From Burkholderia latens (GTDB taxonomy: Bacteria > Pseudomonadota > Gammaproteobacteria > Burkholderiales > Burkholderiaceae): 64,000 nucleotides of DNA. Below the pieces are notes generated by a model. That model did no database searches, was not told where the DNA came from, and saw nothing but the letters and a program-made list of their open reading frames with translations. Position 1 is the stretch's first letter, and each line of letters begins with the position of its first letter. The position numbers and the translations under genes are program-made. The stretch is taken from NCBI RefSeq assembly GCF_001718795.1, contig NZ_CP013435.1, positions 1,860,001 through 1,924,000 of the forward strand, written 5' to 3'. Positions 20,862 through 31,813 of this stretch are shown here, piece by piece.

Positions 20862-22007
20862 TCAGCGCGGACGGAACCCGTACAGGCCGCCGTCCTTCGT
20901 CTGCACGACGAGCGTATTGCCCGCCAGGACCGGCGCCGCGGTGATCGCGCTGCCGTCGGTCTTCATCCGCGCGATGAAGCTGCCGTCTTCGCGCGACAGA
21001 AAGTGCACGAAGCCCTTGTAGTCGCCCATCACGACCGCGTGGCCAAGCAGATAAGGCACGCCGACGTCGCGGCTCTTCAGCTTGTCGTTGCGCCAGAGCT
21101 GGTTGCCGCTCGCCGCGTCGTAGGCCGTCACGACCGACCAGTCGTCGCCGCCGGCGACAACCGAATCGTCCTGTGCGAGACCGCTGCGGCTCGAGAACGG
21201 CTTTTCCCACAGCGGACGGCCCGAGTTCGCGTCGAAGCAGCCGAGCTGCCCCTGGAACGTGACCGCGCACGCTTCGGCGCCGACGAGCGTCGGCGGACCG
21301 CTGACGTCGTTGATGCGCTCCACTTCGGTCACGCCCTTCGGGAACGACACGGGCGTCTGCCAGAACGGCTCGCCCGTCTGCAGGTTGATCGCGACGAGGC
21401 CGCCGCCGGGGAAGCCCGCCAGCACGGCCGCATCGCCGGCGAACGTCATGCCGGCCGACACGCGCAGATTCAGCGGCACCGCGCGATTGCGGTAGTTCCA
21501 CTTCTGCTCGCCCGTCTGCGAATTGAACGCAATCACCTGGCCGTCGATCGTACGCACGATCACGAGGCCGTTGCCGACGAGCGGCGGCGAGAAGATCTCG
21601 CCTTGAACGCTCGTCTTCCACAGCTGCTTGCCGTCGGGACCGAGCACGAACACGCCGCCCTTCAGCGCGCCGACCGCGGTCAGATTGCCGTCGCTGCCGA
21701 CACCGGCGGACAGGTCCGACCCGACCTTCGTGCGCCACAGCGTCTGCCCCGTTTTCGCGTCGATCTTTTCGACCGAACCGTTCTCGCCCGCCGCGAAAAC
21801 GGCGTCGCCCACGGCCACCGGCGAGAACAGATAGCGCCCGCCCTTGCCGACGCTCGCCTTCCAGACCTGTTGCACGTCGAGGACGGGCTTGAACTCGGTG
21901 AGCGGCGTCGGCACGCGGCGCGCGTCCTTCGACGACGAGCAGGCCGCCAATGCCAGGACAGCCGCCGCGCAGGCTACGGGCACAGCGTAACGTTTCAGCA
22001 AATTCAT
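20862..22007 (-). CDS. bamB: Outer membrane assembly lipoprotein BamB (YfgL)
   Basis: A 381-residue lipoprotein subunit of the BAM complex. The signal peptide ends in lipobox LALAAC with the lipidated Cys near residue 23. The rest is an eight-bladed PQQ-type beta-propeller; blade repeats such as WRTKVGSDLSAGVG and LWKTSVQGEIFSPP are visible. It sits between yfgM and der in the conserved order. With bamD at 2.7 kb, two of the BAM accessory subunits are in this window. Confidence 0.95.
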   Translation of the reverse strand: MNLLKRYAVPVACAAAVLALAACSSSKDARRVPTPLTEFKPVLDVQQVWKASVGKGGRYLFSPVAVGDAVFAAGENGSVEKIDAKTGQTLWRTKVGSDLSAGVGSDGNLTAVGALKGGVFVLGPDGKQLWKTSVQGEIFSPPLVGNGLVIVRTIDGQVIAFNSQTGEQKWNYRNRAVPLNLRVSAGMTFAGDAAVLAGFPGGGLVAINLQTGEPFWQTPVSFPKGVTEVERINDVSGPPTLVGAEACAVTFQGQLGCFDANSGRPLWEKPFSSRSGLAQDDSVVAGGDDWSVVTAYDAASGNQLWRNDKLKSRDVGVPYLLGHAVVMGDYKGFVHFLSREDGSFIARMKTDGSAITAAPVLAGNTLVVQTKDGGLYGFRPR

Positions 22008-22046
22008 CGGTTAGCGAAGCAAGTTAAGAGGTTGAGGGGGCCGGAA

Positions 22047-22676
22047 TCAGCCGCCGAGCGCGTCGAGCTTGAACTGTACGAGCTGACGCGCGGACTGGTC
22101 GTCCTGCGACAGGCCGTCGAGCGCGAGCTTGTACGCGGCGCGCGCATCGTCGGTCTTGCCTTGCGCGGCCAGCAGATCGCCGCGGCGATCTGCCACGAGG
22201 CCCTTGAATGCATCGACCGGCGTGCCGGACAGCAGCGCGAGTCCCGCGTCGTACGCCTTCTCGTCGAGCAGCAGCGATGCGAGACGCAGCTTCGCGATCT
22301 GCTTGTATTCGTCGTCCTTCGCGTGGTCGACCGCCCATTGCAGCTGCGCCTTCGCGCCGGCTGCGTCGCCGGCTGCGTACAGCGTCTTCGCGGCAGCGAG
22401 CGCGGTCATCTGTGCATACGGCGTGCGGCCGAACTTGTCTTCCATGTCGGCGGCCGCGCGGGCCATCGTCGCCTTGTCGTTCGCGGCGGCGGCTTTCAGC
22501 ACCTGTTCGTACAACCCGGAAGCCTCCGCGGCCTGACGGCGTTGCCAGTAATTCCAGCCGTTGAAGCCGGCCGCGACGACGAGCGCCGCCAGCACGATCC
22601 ACGTGGTCAGGTTGCCCCAGCGGGCCCACCACGCCTTCAGACTTTCAATCGATTCTTGTTCGTCGTGATAACTCAT
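22047..22676 (-). CDS. YfgM-type tetratricopeptide membrane protein
   Basis: A 209-residue protein with a short cytoplasmic N-terminus (MSYHDEQESIESLKAWW), one membrane segment at about 23-44 and a periplasmic TPR_21 region. The YfgM family binds the SecYEG partner PpiD and helps hand proteins across the periplasm in E. coli. It lies between hisS and bamB, the standard place. It ends 39 bp before bamB, so the two are probably cotranscribed. Confidence 0.9.
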   Translation of the reverse strand: MSYHDEQESIESLKAWWARWGNLTTWIVLAALVVAAGFNGWNYWQRRQAAEASGLYEQVLKAAAANDKATMARAAADMEDKFGRTPYAQMTALAAAKTLYAAGDAAGAKAQLQWAVDHAKDDEYKQIAKLRLASLLLDEKAYDAGLALLSGTPVDAFKGLVADRRGDLLAAQGKTDDARAAYKLALDGLSQDDQSARQLVQFKLDALGG

Positions 22677-22731
22677 CGGCGAGCGATTCCTTCCTTTTCA
22701 GGCTTTTCTTGTCGAGCGAATGCCAGCGCGA

Positions 22732-24072
22732 TCAGTCGTCGCCGTCTTCGGCGGATGCAACCATCGCATTGATTAGGAATTCGGTCAAGCTTTCGACCGG
22801 TACGGTCTGCTGAACGTTCTTTTCCCCTTCCTGGCCCGACCCGCGCAACGCTTTCACGCCCACCGTGCCGTTCGCGACCTCTTCCTCGCCGAAGATCACC
22901 GCGAACGCGGCGCCGCTCGCATCGGCCCGCTTCATCTGCGACTTGAAGCTCGCCGGCGCGCCATCGGCGCTGCAGTGGAAAATCACGTCGAGGCCCGTAT
23001 CGCGCAGACGCTCGGCCGCGATGAACGCCTGTTCGCGCGCCGTCTCGCCCTGGTGCACGACGTATACGTCGACACCTTCCTGCTCCGGCGCGAGATTCTC
23101 TTCCTTCAGCAGTTCGAGGATGCGCTCGATGCCCATCGCCCAACCGCAAGCGGCAGTCGGCTTGCCGCCGAGCTGCTCGATCAGCGGGTCGTAGCGGCCG
23201 CCGGCCGCGACAGTGCCCTGCGCGCCGAGCTTGTCGGTCACCCACTCGAACACGGTCAGGTTGTAGTAGTCGAGGCCGCGCACGAGACGCGGATTGATCT
23301 TGAACGGAATGTTGTTCGCGAGCAGCAGGCGTTGCAGCCCTTCGAAATGCGCACGCGATTCGTCGCCGAGGAAGTCGATCAGCTTCGGCGCGTTCTGCGC
23401 GATTTCCTGCAGCGCGGGGGTCTTCGTGTCGAGCACGCGCAGCGGGTTCGTATACAGGCGGCGCTTCGCGTCCTCGTCGAGCACGTCGACAAACTGCTCG
23501 AGATATTTGATCAGTTCGACGCGGTGCGCGGCGCGCTCTTCGGCGAGGCCGAGCGAATTGATCTCGAGCTTGATGCCGGTCAGCCCGAGATCGTCCCACA
23601 GGCGCTGGCACATCATGATGATTTCGGCGTCCGCATCCGGGCCCGCGAAGCCAAGCGCCTCGACGCCGACCTGGTGGAACTGGCGGTAGCGGCCGCGCTG
23701 CGGGCGCTCGTGACGGAACATCGGACCGATGTACCACAGCCGCTTCGGGCCGTCGTACAGCATGTTGTGCTCGATCGCGGCCCGCACGACGGCCGCGGTG
23801 TTCTCCGGGCGCATCGTCAGGTTTTCGCCGTTCAGCGCATCGGTGAAGCTGTACATCTCCTTCTCGACGATGTCGGTGACTTCGCCGATGCCGCGCGTGA
23901 ACAGCTGCGTGTGCTCGACGATCGGCGTGCGGATGTTCTGGTAGCCGTACGCGCGCAACAGCGATTTCACGGTAGCTTCGAAGAACTCCCACAGGCCGGC
24001 ATCCTGCGGAAGGATGTCGTTCATGCCTTTGACGCCGGTGAGTTTCTCGATCTTGCGTTTCTGTTCAGTCAT
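22732..24072 (-). CDS. hisS: Histidyl-tRNA synthetase
   Basis: A 446-residue class II aminoacyl-tRNA synthetase that charges tRNA-His. Motif 2 ([17 protein letters not shown]) and the histidine-specific loops ([15 protein letters not shown] and [15 protein letters not shown]) are present, as is motif 3 ([13 protein letters not shown]). The C-terminal anticodon-binding domain is complete, unlike in HisZ at 13.8 kb. It follows ispG after 21 bp. Confidence 0.97.
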   Translation of the reverse strand: MTEQKRKIEKLTGVKGMNDILPQDAGLWEFFEATVKSLLRAYGYQNIRTPIVEHTQLFTRGIGEVTDIVEKEMYSFTDALNGENLTMRPENTAAVVRAAIEHNMLYDGPKRLWYIGPMFRHERPQRGRYRQFHQVGVEALGFAGPDADAEIIMMCQRLWDDLGLTGIKLEINSLGLAEERAAHRVELIKYLEQFVDVLDEDAKRRLYTNPLRVLDTKTPALQEIAQNAPKLIDFLGDESRAHFEGLQRLLLANNIPFKINPRLVRGLDYYNLTVFEWVTDKLGAQGTVAAGGRYDPLIEQLGGKPTAACGWAMGIERILELLKEENLAPEQEGVDVYVVHQGETAREQAFIAAERLRDTGLDVIFHCSADGAPASFKSQMKRADASGAAFAVIFGEEEVANGTVGVKALRGSGQEGEKNVQQTVPVESLTEFLINAMVASAEDGDD

Positions 24073-24093
24073 CGTTCGTGTGTGTGGACGAAT

Positions 24094-25398
24094 TTAGTTC
24101 AGGGCCTCGGTACGGCCGTAGTTGCGCGCGACGTAGTCGCTGACGATCTGCTGGAATTCCTCGGCGATCCGCTCGCCGCGCAGCGTCTTGACCTTCTCGC
24201 CGTCGATGAAGACGGGTGCGGCCGGATTCTCGCCCGACCCGGGCAGGCTGATGCCGATGTTCGCGTGCTTCGATTCGCCCGGACCGTTGACGATGCAGCC
24301 CATCACCGCGACGTTCATCTTCTCGACGCCCGGATACTCCTTGCGCCAGACCGGCATCTGCTCGCGCAGGTAGGTCTGGATCTGCATCGCGAGTTCCTGG
24401 AACAACGTGCTGGTCGTACGGCCGCATCCCGGACACGCGATCACCATCGGTGCGAACGAGCGCAGGCCCATCGTTTGCAGGATCTCCTGGCCGACGATCA
24501 CCTCGCCGGTGCGCGGCGCGCCCGGTTCGGGCGTCAGCGAGATGCGAATCGTGTCGCCGATCCCTTCCTGCAGCAGCACGCCGAGCGCGGCAGTCGACGC
24601 GACGATGCCCTTCGAGCCCATGCCCGCCTCGGTCAGGCCGAGGTGCAGCGCGAAGCCGCAGCGGCGCGCGAGCTCGCGGTACACGGCGATCAGGTCCTGC
24701 ACGCCGCTGACCTTGCACGACAGCACGATCCGGTCGCGGCCGAGACCCAGTTCCACCGCACGCTCGGCCGAGCCGATCGCCGACTGGATCAGCGCCTCGT
24801 ACATCACGCTCTGCGCATCCCACGGCTGCGCACGCGCGGCGTTCTCGTCCATCATCCGCGCGAGCAGGTCCTGGTCGAGGCTGCCCCAGTTCACGCCGAT
24901 CCGCACCGGCTTGTCGTACTTCGCGGCGGCTTCGATCATCTGCGCGAACTGCGTGTCGCGCTTCGCGCCCTGGCCGACGTTGCCCGGGTTGATCCGGTAC
25001 TTCGACAGCGACTCCGCGCAGCCCGGATAATCGCGCAGCAACAGGTGGCCGTTGTAGTGGAAATCGCCGACGAGCGGAACGGTCACGCCCATCCGGTCGA
25101 GCTGCTCACGGATCGCGGGCACGGCCGCCGCGGCTTCCGGCGTGTTGACCGTGATGCGCACCAGCTCGGAGCCCGCATTCGCGAGTTCCTTGATCTGGAT
25201 CGCGGTACCGATTGCATCGGCCGTATCGGTATTCGTCATCGACTGCACGCGCACCGGCGCATCGCCGCCGATCGTCACGAGTTGTCCGCCCCAACGAACA
25301 TTCACCGCATGCGACACACGACGCGGCTGATGTCCGCCGAACACCGGCTCGGTTGAACAAATCTGACTGCTGCGTGGGGATTGAGCTTCGGATTGCAT
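24094..25398 (-). CDS. ispG: 4-hydroxy-3-methylbut-2-enyl diphosphate synthase IspG (GcpE)
   Basis: A 434-residue iron-sulfur enzyme of the MEP isoprenoid pathway. It reduces 2-C-methyl-D-erythritol 2,4-cyclodiphosphate to HMBPP. The TIM-barrel part begins with [15 protein letters not shown]. The C-terminal 4Fe-4S region has the expected Cys in [15 protein letters not shown] and [13 protein letters not shown]. The start at 25398 ([11 protein letters not shown]) matches the family; an ATG at 25410 would add four residues. It precedes hisS closely and follows rodZ across a terminator-like hairpin. Confidence 0.95.
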   Translation of the reverse strand: MQSEAQSPRSSQICSTEPVFGGHQPRRVSHAVNVRWGGQLVTIGGDAPVRVQSMTNTDTADAIGTAIQIKELANAGSELVRITVNTPEAAAAVPAIREQLDRMGVTVPLVGDFHYNGHLLLRDYPGCAESLSKYRINPGNVGQGAKRDTQFAQMIEAAAKYDKPVRIGVNWGSLDQDLLARMMDENAARAQPWDAQSVMYEALIQSAIGSAERAVELGLGRDRIVLSCKVSGVQDLIAVYRELARRCGFALHLGLTEAGMGSKGIVASTAALGVLLQEGIGDTIRISLTPEPGAPRTGEVIVGQEILQTMGLRSFAPMVIACPGCGRTTSTLFQELAMQIQTYLREQMPVWRKEYPGVEKMNVAVMGCIVNGPGESKHANIGISLPGSGENPAAPVFIDGEKVKTLRGERIAEEFQQIVSDYVARNYGRTEALN

Positions 25399-25445
25399 CG
25401 ATAGATCCATTTACGCGGAATGCGCCGCGACGCGGCGCATGAATT

Positions 25446-25500
25446 GAAAAAGCGCCGTGCCCTTGCGGCCTGCCCAGGACAGGCCCGCGCCACGGCGCTT
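25446..25500 (-). terminator. Hairpin with U-tract after rodZ
   Basis: Outer arms AAGCGCCGTG (25450-25459) and CACGGCGCTT (25491-25500) are perfectly complementary. An inner stem formed by CCTGTCC and GGGCAGG extends the structure. On the minus strand TTTTTC follows. It lies between the rodZ stop and ispG start and may terminate or attenuate the operon there. Confidence 0.7.
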
Positions 25501-25504
25501 GACG

Positions 25505-26527
25505 TCAGGGCAACGTGAACCGCGCCACGTTACCCCGCGCTGCCGAATATTTTGCCGGATCGACGGGTTTTCCGTCGAACGCGACCGTATCGAGGCCGGC
25601 CTTGTTGCCGATCGTGACCTTGAACGGCCCGTCGCCCGCGACCTGCTTCGTCTCGCCGGCCCGCACCAGCGCCGAGAACAGCTCCTTGCCATTCTTGTCG
25701 CGCACGCTGAACCAGCAATCCTGCTTGACCTTCAGTTCGATCATCGACTGGCCTGCCGCCACCGCGACGCTTGCGGGCTGGGCCGGCACGACGGCTGTGC
25801 TCGCCGCTTCGGCCGCCGCGACGACGGGCTGCGATGCGGGTGCCGCGACCACGGGCGCCGGCGCTGCCGATGCTACGACCTGCGGCGCCGCACCGGACGC
25901 CGCAACTTGCGCGGGCGCGGCGGCAGGCGCAACGTTACCGACTGCCGTCGACGCACCTGCCGCAGCCGCCTCGTCGACGGTGGACGCCGCCGGCGCGCTC
26001 GCCGCGGACGCATGGCCGGCGTCGCCGCCCTTGAAGCGCGCGAGCCAGCTCGACGAATCGCCGCCAGTGTGCCACATGAGCACCGCGATCACCGCGATGA
26101 CGACGATCGCCGTCCCCCACAGCCACGGATGGTGACCGGATGAGCCGCCGAGCGGAATCGATACGCGGCCGCGCGGCAAATCCGTCCCCGACGAGGCGGG
26201 CATCGACAGGTCGACTTCCGGCACGCCGCGCTCGCGGCGCAACGCCTGCGCGAACGGCTCCGGATCGACGCCGAGCATCTTGGCGTAGCTGCGCACGACG
26301 CCGAGCGCGAACGTCACGCCGGGCAGATGGCTGATGTCGCCTGCCTCGAGCGCGCGCAACTTCGGCGGAGCAACCTTGAGCCGCGCCGATACGTCGTCGA
26401 CCGTCCAGCCCTTCGCCTCCCGGAGCTGCGCCAGCCGGCTGCCGACAGCCGCCAGCGTTTCCAGTCCCGCCGATGCCGGCTGCGCGGCATTCGTCTCTGC
26501 GCCGTTGGTCGGCTGCGGCTCACTCAT
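25505..26527 (-). CDS. rodZ: Cell-shape protein RodZ (HTH domain, membrane, DUF4115)
   Basis: A 340-residue protein that links MreB to the elongasome. The cytoplasmic N-terminal HTH_25 domain spans about 25-110 (GSRLAQLREAKGWTVDDVSA, then GVTFALGVVRSYAKMLG). A membrane segment lies at about 181-200 by position (PWLWGTAIVVIAVIAVLMW). A long Ala/Val/Pro-rich periplasmic linker leads to the C-terminal DUF4115 domain (LKVKQDCWFSVRDKNGKELF). Gene order rlmN-rodZ-ispG is conserved in many gamma- and beta-proteobacteria. Confidence 0.92.
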   Translation of the reverse strand: MSEPQPTNGAETNAAQPASAGLETLAAVGSRLAQLREAKGWTVDDVSARLKVAPPKLRALEAGDISHLPGVTFALGVVRSYAKMLGVDPEPFAQALRRERGVPEVDLSMPASSGTDLPRGRVSIPLGGSSGHHPWLWGTAIVVIAVIAVLMWHTGGDSSSWLARFKGGDAGHASAASAPAASTVDEAAAAGASTAVGNVAPAAAPAQVAASGAAPQVVASAAPAPVVAAPASQPVVAAAEAASTAVVPAQPASVAVAAGQSMIELKVKQDCWFSVRDKNGKELFSALVRAGETKQVAGDGPFKVTIGNKAGLDTVAFDGKPVDPAKYSAARGNVARFTLP

Positions 26528-26689
26528 CCTTGTCCTCGCGTCGATTCTTCTTCACTGGGGCGCCGCCGGCTCCCGCCGGTTACACCCGCAACTGTCCATA
26601 CCATGCGCGGCGCCGAGGCGCCGCGACCGATCGCTATTCGCGTGTTGTACCGCCAAAAGTCCGGGCATCCGCGGCCGAAGGCCGCCCCG

Positions 26690-27829
26690 TCAAATCGCCC
26701 GGACTTCGATGATCTTTGCTGCTGCGCCCGTCCGCTCCGCCAGGCGCGTGCGGTCCTTCACCGCGCCCGCCAGCTGCCCGCATGCGGCGTCGATGTCGTC
26801 GCCGCGCGTCTTGCGCACGGTCGTGACGACACCCGCGTCGATCAGAACCTGTGCAAAGCGCTTGATCTGCTCCGGCTTCGAGCGGATGAGGCCCGACTCC
26901 GGGAACGGATTGAACGGGATCAGATTGAACTTGCACGGCACGTCACGCGTGACGGCCAGCAGTTCGCGCGCATGCGCTTCGGTATCGTTGACACCGTCGA
27001 GCATGCAGTATTCGAAAGTAATGAAATCGCGCGGCGCGACTTTCAGATAGCGTTCGCACGCGGCCATCAGCTCGCGAAGCGGATGCTTCTTGTTGAGCGG
27101 CACCAGTTCGTCGCGCAGCGCATCGTTCGGCGCGTGCAGCGACACGGCGAGCGCGACCGGCAGTTCGGCGCCGAGACGGTCCATCATCGGCACGACGCCG
27201 GACGTCGACAGCGTGACGCGGCGGCGCGACAAGCCGTACGCGTTGTCGTCCAGCATCAGCCGCATCGCCGGCACGACCGCGTTGTAATTCAGCAGCGGCT
27301 CGCCCATGCCCATCATCACCACGTTGGTGACGACCCGTTCGGCCTTGCCGTTCGGACCGGGCGCGCGACCGAGCGACGCACGCAATGCAAATTCGGCCAT
27401 CCGGAGCTGACCGATGATTTCGGCTGTCGACAGATTGCGGGAGAAACCCTGCTTGCCCGTCGAGCAGAACCGGCAGTTGACCGCGCACCCAGCCTGCGAC
27501 GACACGCACAGCGTGCCGCGCGTCTCTTCCGGGATGAACACGGTTTCGACTGCATTGCCGTTTCCGACGTCGATCAGCCACTTGCGCGTGCCGTCGGCGG
27601 AAACGTGATCGCTGACGATGTCGGGCATCCCGATCGACGCGCGGCCCTTGAGCTTCTCTCTCAGGGACTTCGCAAGATCGGTCATGCCGTCGAAATCGCC
27701 GGCGTTGTACTGGTGGATCCAGCGCTGCAACTGCTTGGCGCGGAACGGCTTCTCGCCGAGGCTGCCGCAGTACGCGACAAGACCCTCGGCATCGAAGTCG
27801 AGAAGATTGACGGAAGTTTCGCTCGTCAT
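26690..27829 (-). CDS. rlmN: 23S rRNA/tRNA adenine C2-methyltransferase RlmN
   Basis: A 379-residue radical SAM enzyme that methylates A2503 of 23S rRNA and A37 of some tRNAs. The CxxxCxxC cluster motif is at Cys115, Cys119 and Cys122 (GCAVNCRFC). The C-terminal region has [11 protein letters not shown] with the Cys needed for methyl transfer; an earlier Cys sits in [11 protein letters not shown]. Length fits. It lies between ndk and rodZ, 162 bp from the latter. Confidence 0.96.
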   Translation of the reverse strand: MTSETSVNLLDFDAEGLVAYCGSLGEKPFRAKQLQRWIHQYNAGDFDGMTDLAKSLREKLKGRASIGMPDIVSDHVSADGTRKWLIDVGNGNAVETVFIPEETRGTLCVSSQAGCAVNCRFCSTGKQGFSRNLSTAEIIGQLRMAEFALRASLGRAPGPNGKAERVVTNVVMMGMGEPLLNYNAVVPAMRLMLDDNAYGLSRRRVTLSTSGVVPMMDRLGAELPVALAVSLHAPNDALRDELVPLNKKHPLRELMAACERYLKVAPRDFITFEYCMLDGVNDTEAHARELLAVTRDVPCKFNLIPFNPFPESGLIRSKPEQIKRFAQVLIDAGVVTTVRKTRGDDIDAACGQLAGAVKDRTRLAERTGAAAKIIEVRAI

Positions 27830-27884
27830 GATGTGCTGCCTTGCCGCGTGCGCTGAATCCTGCCTACTTGTTGCCAGCCAGGGC

Positions 27885-28310
27885 TTAGCGCGAGTAGACG
27901 TTCATTTCCGGGAAGAAGAACGCGATTTCGACCGCAGCCGTTTCGGCAGCGTCCGAGCCGTGCACGGCGTTCGCGTCGATGCTGTCGGCGAAGTCGGCGC
28001 GGATCGTGCCCTTTTCCGCCTTCTTCGGATCCGTCGCGCCCATCAGGTCGCGGTTCTTCAGGATTGCGCCTTCGCCTTCCAGAACCTGGATCATCACCGG
28101 GCCCGAGATCATGAAATCGACGAGATCCTTGAAGAACGGGCGTGCCGCGTGAACTGCGTAGAACTTCTCTGCGTCAGCACGCGACAGGTGTGCCATGCGC
28201 GCTGCGACGATCTTCAGGCCGGCGCCTTCGAAACGGCTGTAGATCTGGCCGATCACGTTCTTTGCCACCGCATCCGGCTTGATGATCGACAGGGTGCGCT
28301 CGATTGCCAT
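27885..28310 (-). CDS. ndk: Nucleoside diphosphate kinase
   Basis: A 141-residue enzyme that balances nucleoside triphosphate pools by phosphate transfer through a histidine. The active-site motif NAVHGSDA has catalytic His117. The N-terminal [15 protein letters not shown] is family typical. A GGAG site lies before the ATG. It is the first gene of the long minus-strand run, with a TACAAT -10 some 47 bp upstream. Confidence 0.98.
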   Translation of the reverse strand: MAIERTLSIIKPDAVAKNVIGQIYSRFEGAGLKIVAARMAHLSRADAEKFYAVHAARPFFKDLVDFMISGPVMIQVLEGEGAILKNRDLMGATDPKKAEKGTIRADFADSIDANAVHGSDAAETAAVEIAFFFPEMNVYSR

Positions 28311-28356
28311 AAAAACTCCAAAAAATTAAGAAGTTACAGGTTCAAATGAATCCGCT

Positions 28357-28362
28357 ATTGTA
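28357..28362 (-). promoter_or_regulatory. Candidate ndk promoter, -10
   Basis: TACAAT on the minus strand, giving a leader of about 40 bases with a GGAG site. No good -35 is seen at 16-18 bp. Confidence 0.45.
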
Positions 28363-28560
28363 GCACGATCCCGTGTATCATTGCGATTGAACCCTTACGC
28401 CGGTGAAAGGTTCCAAATTCATATGTTTTTGCGCCGCGCGGCCATTGAAACCAAGCGGCACGGAACGTATCTTAGCCATAGCTGCTCCGGTTTGCTGCGC
28501 CGCACACCGCGCGCGCCGAACCGGCCCCGGACGCCCATGCGTTCAATGTTAGGAGAAACC

Positions 28561-29259
28561 ATGAACGACTATCCGTACAATTTCGGCCGCGGCGGCTCCG
28601 TCAGCACCGCGGAGGTTCGCAACCGCGTGCTGCGGAACACGTACTGGCTGCTCGCGCTGTCGATGGTGCCGACAGTGCTGGGAGCATGGGTCGGCGTCGC
28701 GACGGGCTTCTCGCTGTTCGCAGCCACGAGCCCGATGATGAGCCTGCTCGCGTTCTTCGCGATCGCGTTCGGCTTCATGTTCGGGATCGAGCGCACGAAA
28801 AACAGCGCGGCAGGCGTGTTCGTGCTGCTCGGCTTCACGTTCTTCATGGGCCTGATGCTGTCGCGCCTGTTGAGCTTCATCCTCGGCTTCTCGAACGGCC
28901 CGTCGCTGATCATGCTCGCGTTCGGCGGCACCGGCATCATCTTCGCCGCGATGGCGACGATCGCCACCGTCAGCAAGCGTGACTTCTCCGGGCTCGGCAA
29001 GTGGCTGTTCATGGGCGTGATCGTGATCCTGCTGGCATCGGTCGCAAACATCTTCCTGCAGTTGCCGGCTCTGATGCTCACCGTGTCGGTGCTCGCGATC
29101 GCGATCTTTTCGGCCTATATGCTGTTCGACGTCCAGCGTGTCGTGAACGGCGGCGAGACGAACTACATCTCGGCCACGCTCGCCATCTACCTCGATCTGT
29201 ACAACGTATTCACGAACCTGCTCGCGCTGCTCGGCATCTTCGGCGGCAACCGCAACTGA
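28561..29259 (+). CDS. BAX inhibitor-1 (YccA/YbhL) family membrane protein
   Basis: A 232-residue integral membrane protein with seven hydrophobic segments, starting after a short soluble N-terminus (MNDYPYNFGRGGSVSTAEVR). The BI-1 family signature is seen in the last third, with AYMLFDVQRVVNGGETNYIS carrying the conserved acidic residues of the pore. Bacterial members include the YetJ calcium leak channel and the FtsH-linked YccA. The role here cannot be chosen from sequence. The ATG at 28561 follows a strong AGGAGA site. The gene is divergent from ndk. Confidence 0.9.
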   Translation: MNDYPYNFGRGGSVSTAEVRNRVLRNTYWLLALSMVPTVLGAWVGVATGFSLFAATSPMMSLLAFFAIAFGFMFGIERTKNSAAGVFVLLGFTFFMGLMLSRLLSFILGFSNGPSLIMLAFGGTGIIFAAMATIATVSKRDFSGLGKWLFMGVIVILLASVANIFLQLPALMLTVSVLAIAIFSAYMLFDVQRVVNGGETNYISATLAIYLDLYNVFTNLLALLGIFGGNRN

Positions 29260-29276
29260 CGTTCGTCATGATCATG

Positions 29277-29305
29277 AAAAAACCGGCCCGAGGGCCGGTT
29301 TTTTT
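29277..29305. terminator. Bidirectional terminator, BI-1 gene / rlmD
   Basis: AAAAAACCGGCCC and GGGCCGGTTTTTTT arms with a two-base spacer, between convergent genes. Confidence 0.93.
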
Positions 29306-29320
29306 ACGTCTGCCGCCCGC

Positions 29321-30718
29321 TCAATCGCGCTCGAACAGCGCGATCGATTCGACGTGCGACGTATTCGGGAACATGTTCACGACTCCGGCGCCCTTCAGCC
29401 GGTAGCCGGCCTCGTGCACGAGCAGGCCCGCGTCGCGCGCGAGCGTCGACGGATTGCACGACACGTAGACGATCCGCTTCGGCAGCGGACCGTCGCCACT
29501 CTGCGCGATTTCGGCCAGCGCCTTCGACACCGCGAGCGCGCCTTCGCGCGGCGGATCGATCAGGAACTTGTCGAATGCGCCGAGCGCGCGGAGATCGTCG
29601 CCGGTTACTTCGAACAGGTTGCGGCACGCGAACGTCGTGTGGCCGTCGACGCCGTTCTCGCGCGCGTTCGCGAGCGCGCGCGTCGTCAGTGTTTCGCTGC
29701 CTTCGATGCCCATCACCTCGCGCGACAGGCGCGCGAGCGGCAGCGTGAAGTTGCCGATCCCGCAGAACAGGTCGAGCACGCGATCGTCGCGCGACGGCGC
29801 GAGCAGACGCAGCGCGCGGCCCACGAGCACGCGGTTGATCTGATGGTTGACCTGCGTGAAGTCGGTCGGCTTGAACGGCATGCGAATGCCGAACTCCGGC
29901 AACGTGTAGTCGAGCGACACGTCGAGCGGATAGAACGGCGTCACCGTGTCCGGGCCTTTCGGCTGCAGCCAGAACTGCACGTTGTGCTCGTCCGCGAACG
30001 CGCGCAGCAGCGCCTCGTCGTCCGCATTGATCGGCTCGAGCACGCGCAGCACCAGCGCCGTGACCGTCGAGCCGACCGCGAGCTCGATTTGGGGCATCCG
30101 GTCGCGGATCGACAAACCCTCGACGAGCCGGCGCAGCGGCATGAGCATCGCCGACACATGCGGCGGCAACACTTCGCAGCTCGTCATGTCGGCAACGTAG
30201 CTGCTCTTCCTTTCGTGGAAGCCGACCAGCACGCCGCCCTTCTTCGCGACGTTGCGCACCGTCAGGCGCGCGCGGTAGCGGTAGCCCCACGACGGCCCGT
30301 GGATCGGCGCATACATCGCGTCGGCGCGCAGCTTCGACAAGTGCCACAGGTTGTCCTCAAGCACGCGCTGCTTGATCGCCACTTGCGCGCGCATGTCCAG
30401 ATGCTGCATCGAACAGCCGCCGCACGTGCCGAAGAACTTGCATTTCGGCTGCGTGCGCATCACGCTCGGGCGCAGAATGTCGACGACGGTTGCCTGCTCG
30501 TAGCTTGGCTTGCGGCGGTAGCTCGAATAGGTGACGCGTTCGCCGGGCAACGCGCCTTCGACGAAGATCACCTTCCCGGGCGTGCCGTCCTCGGTAGCCG
30601 TGCGGCCGACACCGCGCGCTTCCATGTCGAGCGATTCGATCTCCAGAACCGGGGCAGGCCCGGGCGCGACGGGCGCATTTTTCGATTTGCGCGCAGAAGT
30701 GGGGACGGCTTCGGACAC
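29321..30718 (-). CDS. rlmD: 23S rRNA (uracil(1939)-C5)-methyltransferase RlmD (RumA)
   Basis: A 465-residue SAM-dependent enzyme. N-terminal TRAM domain, then a 4Fe-4S site with Cys93, Cys99, Cys102 and Cys181, then the methyltransferase domain ([18 protein letters not shown]). The catalytic Cys421 lies in [12 protein letters not shown]. The start is a GTG at 30718 with an AGGAAA site eight bases upstream. The open frame continues far past this point, but that upstream part is antisense to another gene and is not coding. Convergent with the BI-1 gene. Confidence 0.94.
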   Translation of the reverse strand: MSEAVPTSARKSKNAPVAPGPAPVLEIESLDMEARGVGRTATEDGTPGKVIFVEGALPGERVTYSSYRRKPSYEQATVVDILRPSVMRTQPKCKFFGTCGGCSMQHLDMRAQVAIKQRVLEDNLWHLSKLRADAMYAPIHGPSWGYRYRARLTVRNVAKKGGVLVGFHERKSSYVADMTSCEVLPPHVSAMLMPLRRLVEGLSIRDRMPQIELAVGSTVTALVLRVLEPINADDEALLRAFADEHNVQFWLQPKGPDTVTPFYPLDVSLDYTLPEFGIRMPFKPTDFTQVNHQINRVLVGRALRLLAPSRDDRVLDLFCGIGNFTLPLARLSREVMGIEGSETLTTRALANARENGVDGHTTFACRNLFEVTGDDLRALGAFDKFLIDPPREGALAVSKALAEIAQSGDGPLPKRIVYVSCNPSTLARDAGLLVHEAGYRLKGAGVVNMFPNTSHVESIALFERD

Positions 30719-30925
30719 CAGCTTTTCCTGACAAAACGTTGAAGAAGGCGAGATTGTAGACGACGACAGCCCGCATCGCCCGCTTTCGTCGCGCGCGCGG
30801 CGGAGTCGACGCGCATGTCGCGGTGCGCGGTGCGAGAATGGATCGTTGAGAGGCGCGCCGCAGCGCGCACCGCCGCCCCGCGGCACGCGTTGTGCTCGCC
30901 GTAGCGAATCTGGAGAGATTCGACC

Positions 30926-31786
30926 ATGCGACTGATCGACTGGAACATTCAATGGGGTCGGGATGCCGACGGCATCGTCGACCTCGCACGCACGATCGCC
31001 GCCGCGCGCCTGCTTGGCGACTTCGACGTGCTGTGCATGCAGGAAGTCACGCGCGGCTTCGGCGCGCTGCCCGGCCAGCCAGGCCCCGACCAGTTCGCCG
31101 AACTGGCGGCGCTGCTGCCCGGCTATACGATCGTCGACGCGATCGGCGCCGACCTGCCGGCGCTCGAACCCGGCGCGCCTCGCCGGCAGTTCGGCAACGC
31201 GATAGCGACCCGGCTGCCGGTTGCGCGGGTGCTGCGCCAACTGCTGCCTTGGCCGGCAGACGCCGGTACGCCATCGATGCCGCGCGTCGCGGTCGAGGTG
31301 GAACTGGCGACATCGACGAGCGCGCTGCGCGTAGTCACGACACACCTCGAGTTCTACTCGGCCCGCCAGCGGCTCGCGCAGGTCGATGCGCTGCGCGCGC
31401 GACACCGCGAAGCATGCGCACACGGCGCCCACCCTGCTCCGGCCGAGAATGCGACCGGGCCGTTCACCGCAACCGACCAGCCGCGCGACGCGATCATCTG
31501 CGGCGACTTCAACAGCGCGTTCGGCAGCGATGCGTACCGGCGCCTGCTGGAGCCGATCGCCGACGCGCCGTCGTTCGTCGATGCATGGGTCGCCCGGCAC
31601 GCGGGCTGCACGCCGCCGCCGACGGCCGGTGTCTACGATACCGCCCAGTGGTCGGACGGCCCGCTCGCCTGCGACTTCGTGTTCGTGACCGATACGCTGC
31701 TGCCGCGCGTCACGCGCTGCGAGATCGACGGCGACGTGCGCGCGTCGGACCACCAGCCGCTCATACTCGAACTCGATCTGGATTGA
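30926..31786 (+). CDS. Endonuclease/exonuclease/phosphatase (EEP) family protein
   Basis: A 286-residue protein with all the metal and catalytic motifs of the EEP fold: DWNIQWG (Asn7), CMQEV (Glu40), VTTHLEF (His), GDFNSAFGS (Asp/Asn) and SDHQPL (Asp-His). There is no signal peptide or membrane segment, so it is cytoplasmic. Family members cut nucleic acids, phosphoinositides or other phosphodiesters, and the substrate is not evident. A GGAGA site precedes the ATG. It is divergent from rlmD and convergent with the exonuclease gene, with no terminator between them. Confidence 0.85.
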   Translation: MRLIDWNIQWGRDADGIVDLARTIAAARLLGDFDVLCMQEVTRGFGALPGQPGPDQFAELAALLPGYTIVDAIGADLPALEPGAPRRQFGNAIATRLPVARVLRQLLPWPADAGTPSMPRVAVEVELATSTSALRVVTTHLEFYSARQRLAQVDALRARHREACAHGAHPAPAENATGPFTATDQPRDAIICGDFNSAFGSDAYRRLLEPIADAPSFVDAWVARHAGCTPPPTAGVYDTAQWSDGPLACDFVFVTDTLLPRVTRCEIDGDVRASDHQPLILELDLD

Positions 31787-31813
31787 GTGCGGCCGCGCCA
31801 CGCGCCGCCGAGC

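Noticed and set aside
30719..31801. Extended N-terminus for rlmD (826-residue form)
   Set aside because: The extra part is antisense to the EEP gene. A GTG with a good ribosome site at 30718 fits the family length.
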